Source: Brevundimonas sp. UBA6550 (GTDB taxonomy: Bacteria; Pseudomonadota; Alphaproteobacteria; Caulobacterales; Caulobacteraceae). Taken from it: 64,000 nt of DNA. The stretch spans positions 62,001 to 126,000 of the forward strand of contig NZ_DJKE01000003.1 of NCBI RefSeq assembly GCF_002434505.1, read 5' to 3'. The translations under genes were made by a program, and so were the position numbers. Below, one piece after another: positions 61,483 through 64,000 of this stretch. The notes beneath the pieces were generated by a model. That model saw only the letters and a list, made by a program, of their open reading frames with translations, had not been told where the DNA came from and ran no database searches. The number at the start of each line of letters is the position of its first letter. Within the stretch, counting starts at the first letter, position 1.

Positions 61483-64000
61483 ATGTCCGACGCCTCCACC
61501 GACCTTCCCGCCGCCGACGCCGACCCCGCCGACCGCCCCCTGACGCAGGACGGCCCCGCGCTGCGGCTGTGGATGATCGACGCCTCGGCCTACATCTTCC
61601 GCGCCTATCACGCCCTGCCGCCGTTGACGCGCAAGTCGGACGGCCTGCCGGTCGGCGCGGTCCAGGGCTACTGCAACATGTTGTGGAAGCTGCTGAAGGA
61701 CATGAAGGGTGCGGATGGCCCCACCCATCTGGTCGCCATCTTCGATCATTCGGAAAAGACGTTCCGCAACACCCTGTACGACCAGTACAAGGCCCACCGC
61801 CCGCCGCCGCCCGAGGATCTGGTGCCCCAGTTCCCGCTGGTGCGCGAGGCGACGGCGGCGTTCGGGGTGCATTGCGTCGAACTGCCCGGCTACGAGGCCG
61901 ACGACCTGATCGCCACCTACGCCTGCAAGGCGCGCGATGCGGGCGGGGAGGCGGTGATCGTCTCGTCCGACAAGGACCTGATGCAGCTGATCGGCGGCGG
62001 CGTGGTGATGTGGGACCCGATGAAGGACCGGCGTCTGGCCGAGCCGGAGGTGTTCGAAAAGTTCGGCGTCGGGCCCGAAAAGATGGTCGATCTTCAGGCC
62101 CTGATCGGCGACAGCGTCGACAATGTGCCGGGCGCGCCGGGCATCGGGCCGAAGACGGCGGCCCAGTTGCTGGATGAATACGGCGACCTGGACACCCTGC
62201 TGGCTCGCGCGGGCGAGATCAAACAGCCCAAACGCCGCCAGACCCTGATCGATTTCGCCGATCAGATCCGCCTGTCGCGCGATCTGGTGCGGCTGACCTG
62301 CGACGCCCCGGCGCCGGAAGCCATCGACGATTTCGCCGTGCGCGATCCCGATCCCGCGATCCTGTCGGCCTTCCTGGAAGCGATGGAGTTCCGTTCGCTG
62401 CAACGCCGGGTCGGCGACGGCAAGGCGGGCCCCAGCGACGTTTCGGCCTTTGCGCCCAAACGCGCGCCCACCCTGTCGGCGCCGGTCGCCACGCCGCGCT
62501 ACGGCCAGGTGGTGGAGGGCCCGGTGGAGGTCCAAAGCTTCGATCACGCCGCCTATGAATGCATCCAGACCGAGGAGGCGCTGGACCGCTGGATCGCGCG
62601 GGCGACCGAGGTCGGGGTGGTCGGTTTCGACACCGAGACCGACGCCCTGTCCGCGACCCACGCCGGCCTGTGCGGCGTGTCCCTGGCCATCGGGCCGAAC
62701 GAAGCCTGCTACATTCCCCTGACGCACGAGCATGAGCCGCAGGCGGGCGAGGGCGGCCTGTTCGGCGACGCAGCCGAGCCGCGCGAGCCGATCCATCAGC
62801 TGGACAAGCCCACGACCCTGGCCAGGCTGAAGACCCTGCTGGAAGACCCGTCTGTCCTGAAGGTGTTGCAGAACGCCAAATACGACATCGCCGTCATGGC
62901 GCGCCGGGGCATCCGCGTCGCGCCCTATGACGACACCATGCTGATCTCCTATGTGCTGGAGGGCGGTCTGCACGGTCACGGCATGGACGAACTGGCGCGG
63001 CTGCATCTCGGCCACGATCCGATCCCGTTCAAGTCGGTGGCCGGGACGGGCAAGAGCCAGAAGTCGTTCAAGCACGTCGCCCTGAGACCCGCCTCGGAAT
63101 ACGCCGCCGAGGACGCCGACGTGACGCTGCGGCTGTGGCGCATCCTGAAACCGCGCCTGGCGCGCGAGGGCCTGTCCACCGTCTATGAGACGCTGGAGCG
63201 GGGGATGCCGACCGTGCTGGCCGACATGGAGACGGCGGGCGTCCGCATCGATCCCGAGCGACTGAAACGTCTGTCCAGCGAGTTCGGCCTGCGCATGGCC
63301 GAGCTGGAAGCCGAGGCCGAACGGATCGCCGGCCGGCCCTTCAACATCGGCTCGCCGCGCCAGATCGGCGACATCCTGTTCGGCGAGTTGAACCTGCCGG
63401 GCGGCAAGAAGACCGCCAGCGGCCAGTGGGGCACCGACGCCAGCGTGCTGGAGGAGCTGGCCCTCAGCCACGAGCTGCCGCGCACCATTCTGGACTGGCG
63501 CCAACTGTCCAAGCTGAAGGGCACCTATACCGACGCCCTGATCGCCGCCGCCGATCCCAGGACTGATCGGGTCCACACCTCCTATCAGCTGGCCGCCGCC
63601 TCGACCGGGCGTCTGGCGTCCAGCGACCCGAACCTGCAGAACATCCCGATCCGCACCGAGACGGGGCGCGAAATCCGCCAGGCCTTCATCGCCGCGCCCG
63701 GCCATGTGCTGATCAGCGCCGACTACAGCCAGATCGAGCTGCGCCTGCTGGCCCATATCGGCGACATCGCCGAGCTGAAACGCGCCTTCAAGGCCGGGCT
63801 GGACATCCACGCCGCGACCGCCAGCGAAATGTTCGGCGTGCCGGTCGAAGGGATGCCGTCCGAGACGCGCCGTCGCGCCAAGGCGATCAATTTCGGCATC
63901 GTCTATGGCATCTCGGCCTTCGGCCTGGCCAACCAGCTGGGCATCGATCAGGGCGAGGCCGGGGCCTATATCAAGACCTATTTCGAACGCTTCCCCGGCA
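61483..64000 (+). CDS. polA: DNA polymerase I (C-terminus cut by window edge)
   Basis: The repair and Okazaki-fragment polymerase. 839 residues are visible. A Pro/Asp-rich 25-residue tip precedes the 5'-3' exonuclease domain (SAYIFRAYHALPPLTRKSDG, and the H3TH GIGPKTAAQLL), then a 3'-5' exonuclease domain with intact motifs GFDTETDAL, NAKYDIAVM and YAAEDADVT. The polymerase domain contains DYSQIELRLLAHI (motif A, about 747) and RRRAKAINFGIVYG (about 797). Motif C lies beyond the window. Proofreading residues are intact, unlike in many Gram-positive homologues. Confidence 0.97.
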   Translation, partial: MSDASTDLPAADADPADRPLTQDGPALRLWMIDASAYIFRAYHALPPLTRKSDGLPVGAVQGYCNMLWKLLKDMKGADGPTHLVAIFDHSEKTFRNTLYDQYKAHRPPPPEDLVPQFPLVREATAAFGVHCVELPGYEADDLIATYACKARDAGGEAVIVSSDKDLMQLIGGGVVMWDPMKDRRLAEPEVFEKFGVGPEKMVDLQALIGDSVDNVPGAPGIGPKTAAQLLDEYGDLDTLLARAGEIKQPKRRQTLIDFADQIRLSRDLVRLTCDAPAPEAIDDFAVRDPDPAILSAFLEAMEFRSLQRRVGDGKAGPSDVSAFAPKRAPTLSAPVATPRYGQVVEGPVEVQSFDHAAYECIQTEEALDRWIARATEVGVVGFDTETDALSATHAGLCGVSLAIGPNEACYIPLTHEHEPQAGEGGLFGDAAEPREPIHQLDKPTTLARLKTLLEDPSVLKVLQNAKYDIAVMARRGIRVAPYDDTMLISYVLEGGLHGHGMDELARLHLGHDPIPFKSVAGTGKSQKSFKHVALRPASEYAAEDADVTLRLWRILKPRLAREGLSTVYETLERGMPTVLADMETAGVRIDPERLKRLSSEFGLRMAELEAEAERIAGRPFNIGSPRQIGDILFGELNLPGGKKTASGQWGTDASVLEELALSHELPRTILDWRQLSKLKGTYTDALIAAADPRTDRVHTSYQLAAASTGRLASSDPNLQNIPIRTETGREIRQAFIAAPGHVLISADYSQIELRLLAHIGDIAELKRAFKAGLDIHAATASEMFGVPVEGMPSETRRRAKAINFGIVYGISAFGLANQLGIDQGEAGAYIKTYFERFPG

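Noticed and set aside
61390..63810. 806-codon minus-strand open frame opposite polA
   Set aside because: Antisense shadow of polA; Gln/His/Arg-rich translation without any domain.

Overview
The window is a strongly GC-rich, densely coding alphaproteobacterial chromosome segment, and it is almost certainly from Caulobacteraceae. The evidence is a replication-origin-like gap between ppsR and hemE, four parS sites near mnmE-mnmG-rsmG-parA-parB, CtrA-like half sites in that gap, and close matches to NtrZ, CenR and UrcA-type proteins. A Brevundimonas-like genus is a guess. I see no rRNA, tRNA, CRISPR array, insertion sequence, prophage or integrase.

Layout. 1-9.75 kb: secA (truncated by the window edge) diverges from a parvulin lipoprotein gene. 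Then comes a tightly overlapping run: argJ, a free-standing colicin E5-type RNase domain, an acidic partner gene and mutT. An orphan Flp pilin follows, then a methyltransferase gene divergent from comF-grxC-nitrilase-DUF1178-GNAT. 10-17.8 kb: typA, glnD, murJ, trpS and an OsmC gene. 17.8-22.5 kb is the most accessory part: an Rrf2 regulator with a flavoprotein, a hydrolase, a YqjI/YqjH-like metal-responsive pair with an AT-rich operator, and alkB. 22.5-26.7 kb: dnaK with a heat-shock-type promoter and a terminator, dnaJ and dapB. 26.9-30.6 kb: dnaQ, coaE, aroE, maf and ppsR, all transcribed leftward away from the origin. 30.6-31.0 kb: probable chromosomal origin. 31-41.5 kb, transcribed rightward: hemE-hemH-hemJ, rho, mnmE-mnmG-rsmG-parA-parB, with parS sites at 35.3, 36.9, 38.5 and 39.7 kb. 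41.5-46.2 kb, leftward: holA, lptE, leuS (with an unusual leader) and a DUF3576 lipoprotein. 46.5-51.2 kb: ntrZ, a thiE-like gene, yggS, cenR, and a frameshifted yczE divergent from its MocR-type regulator. 51.2-64 kb: xthA, a two-gene amino-sugar module, an AGE-type isomerase with a HAD phosphatase, an orphan ABC ATPase, small membrane, zinc-finger, glyoxalase and lipoprotein genes, and polA (truncated by the window edge).

How the parts fit. The centre is the origin and segregation machinery: DnaA/CtrA-like sites, ParA, ParB and parS. It is surrounded by housekeeping genes for haem, tRNA modification, transcription termination, replication (holA, dnaQ, polA), chaperones and the envelope (murJ, lptE, secA, cenR). 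Accessory features sit as small insertions: the E5-type cassette, the YqjI/YqjH pair, the Rrf2 locus, the MocR/YczE pair and intergenic inverted repeats.

The best candidate for something new is the E5-type RNase and partner pair inside the argJ-mutT transcription unit. Next is a potentially switching leader RNA upstream of leuS. All functional calls are from reading the sequence; no database search was run.
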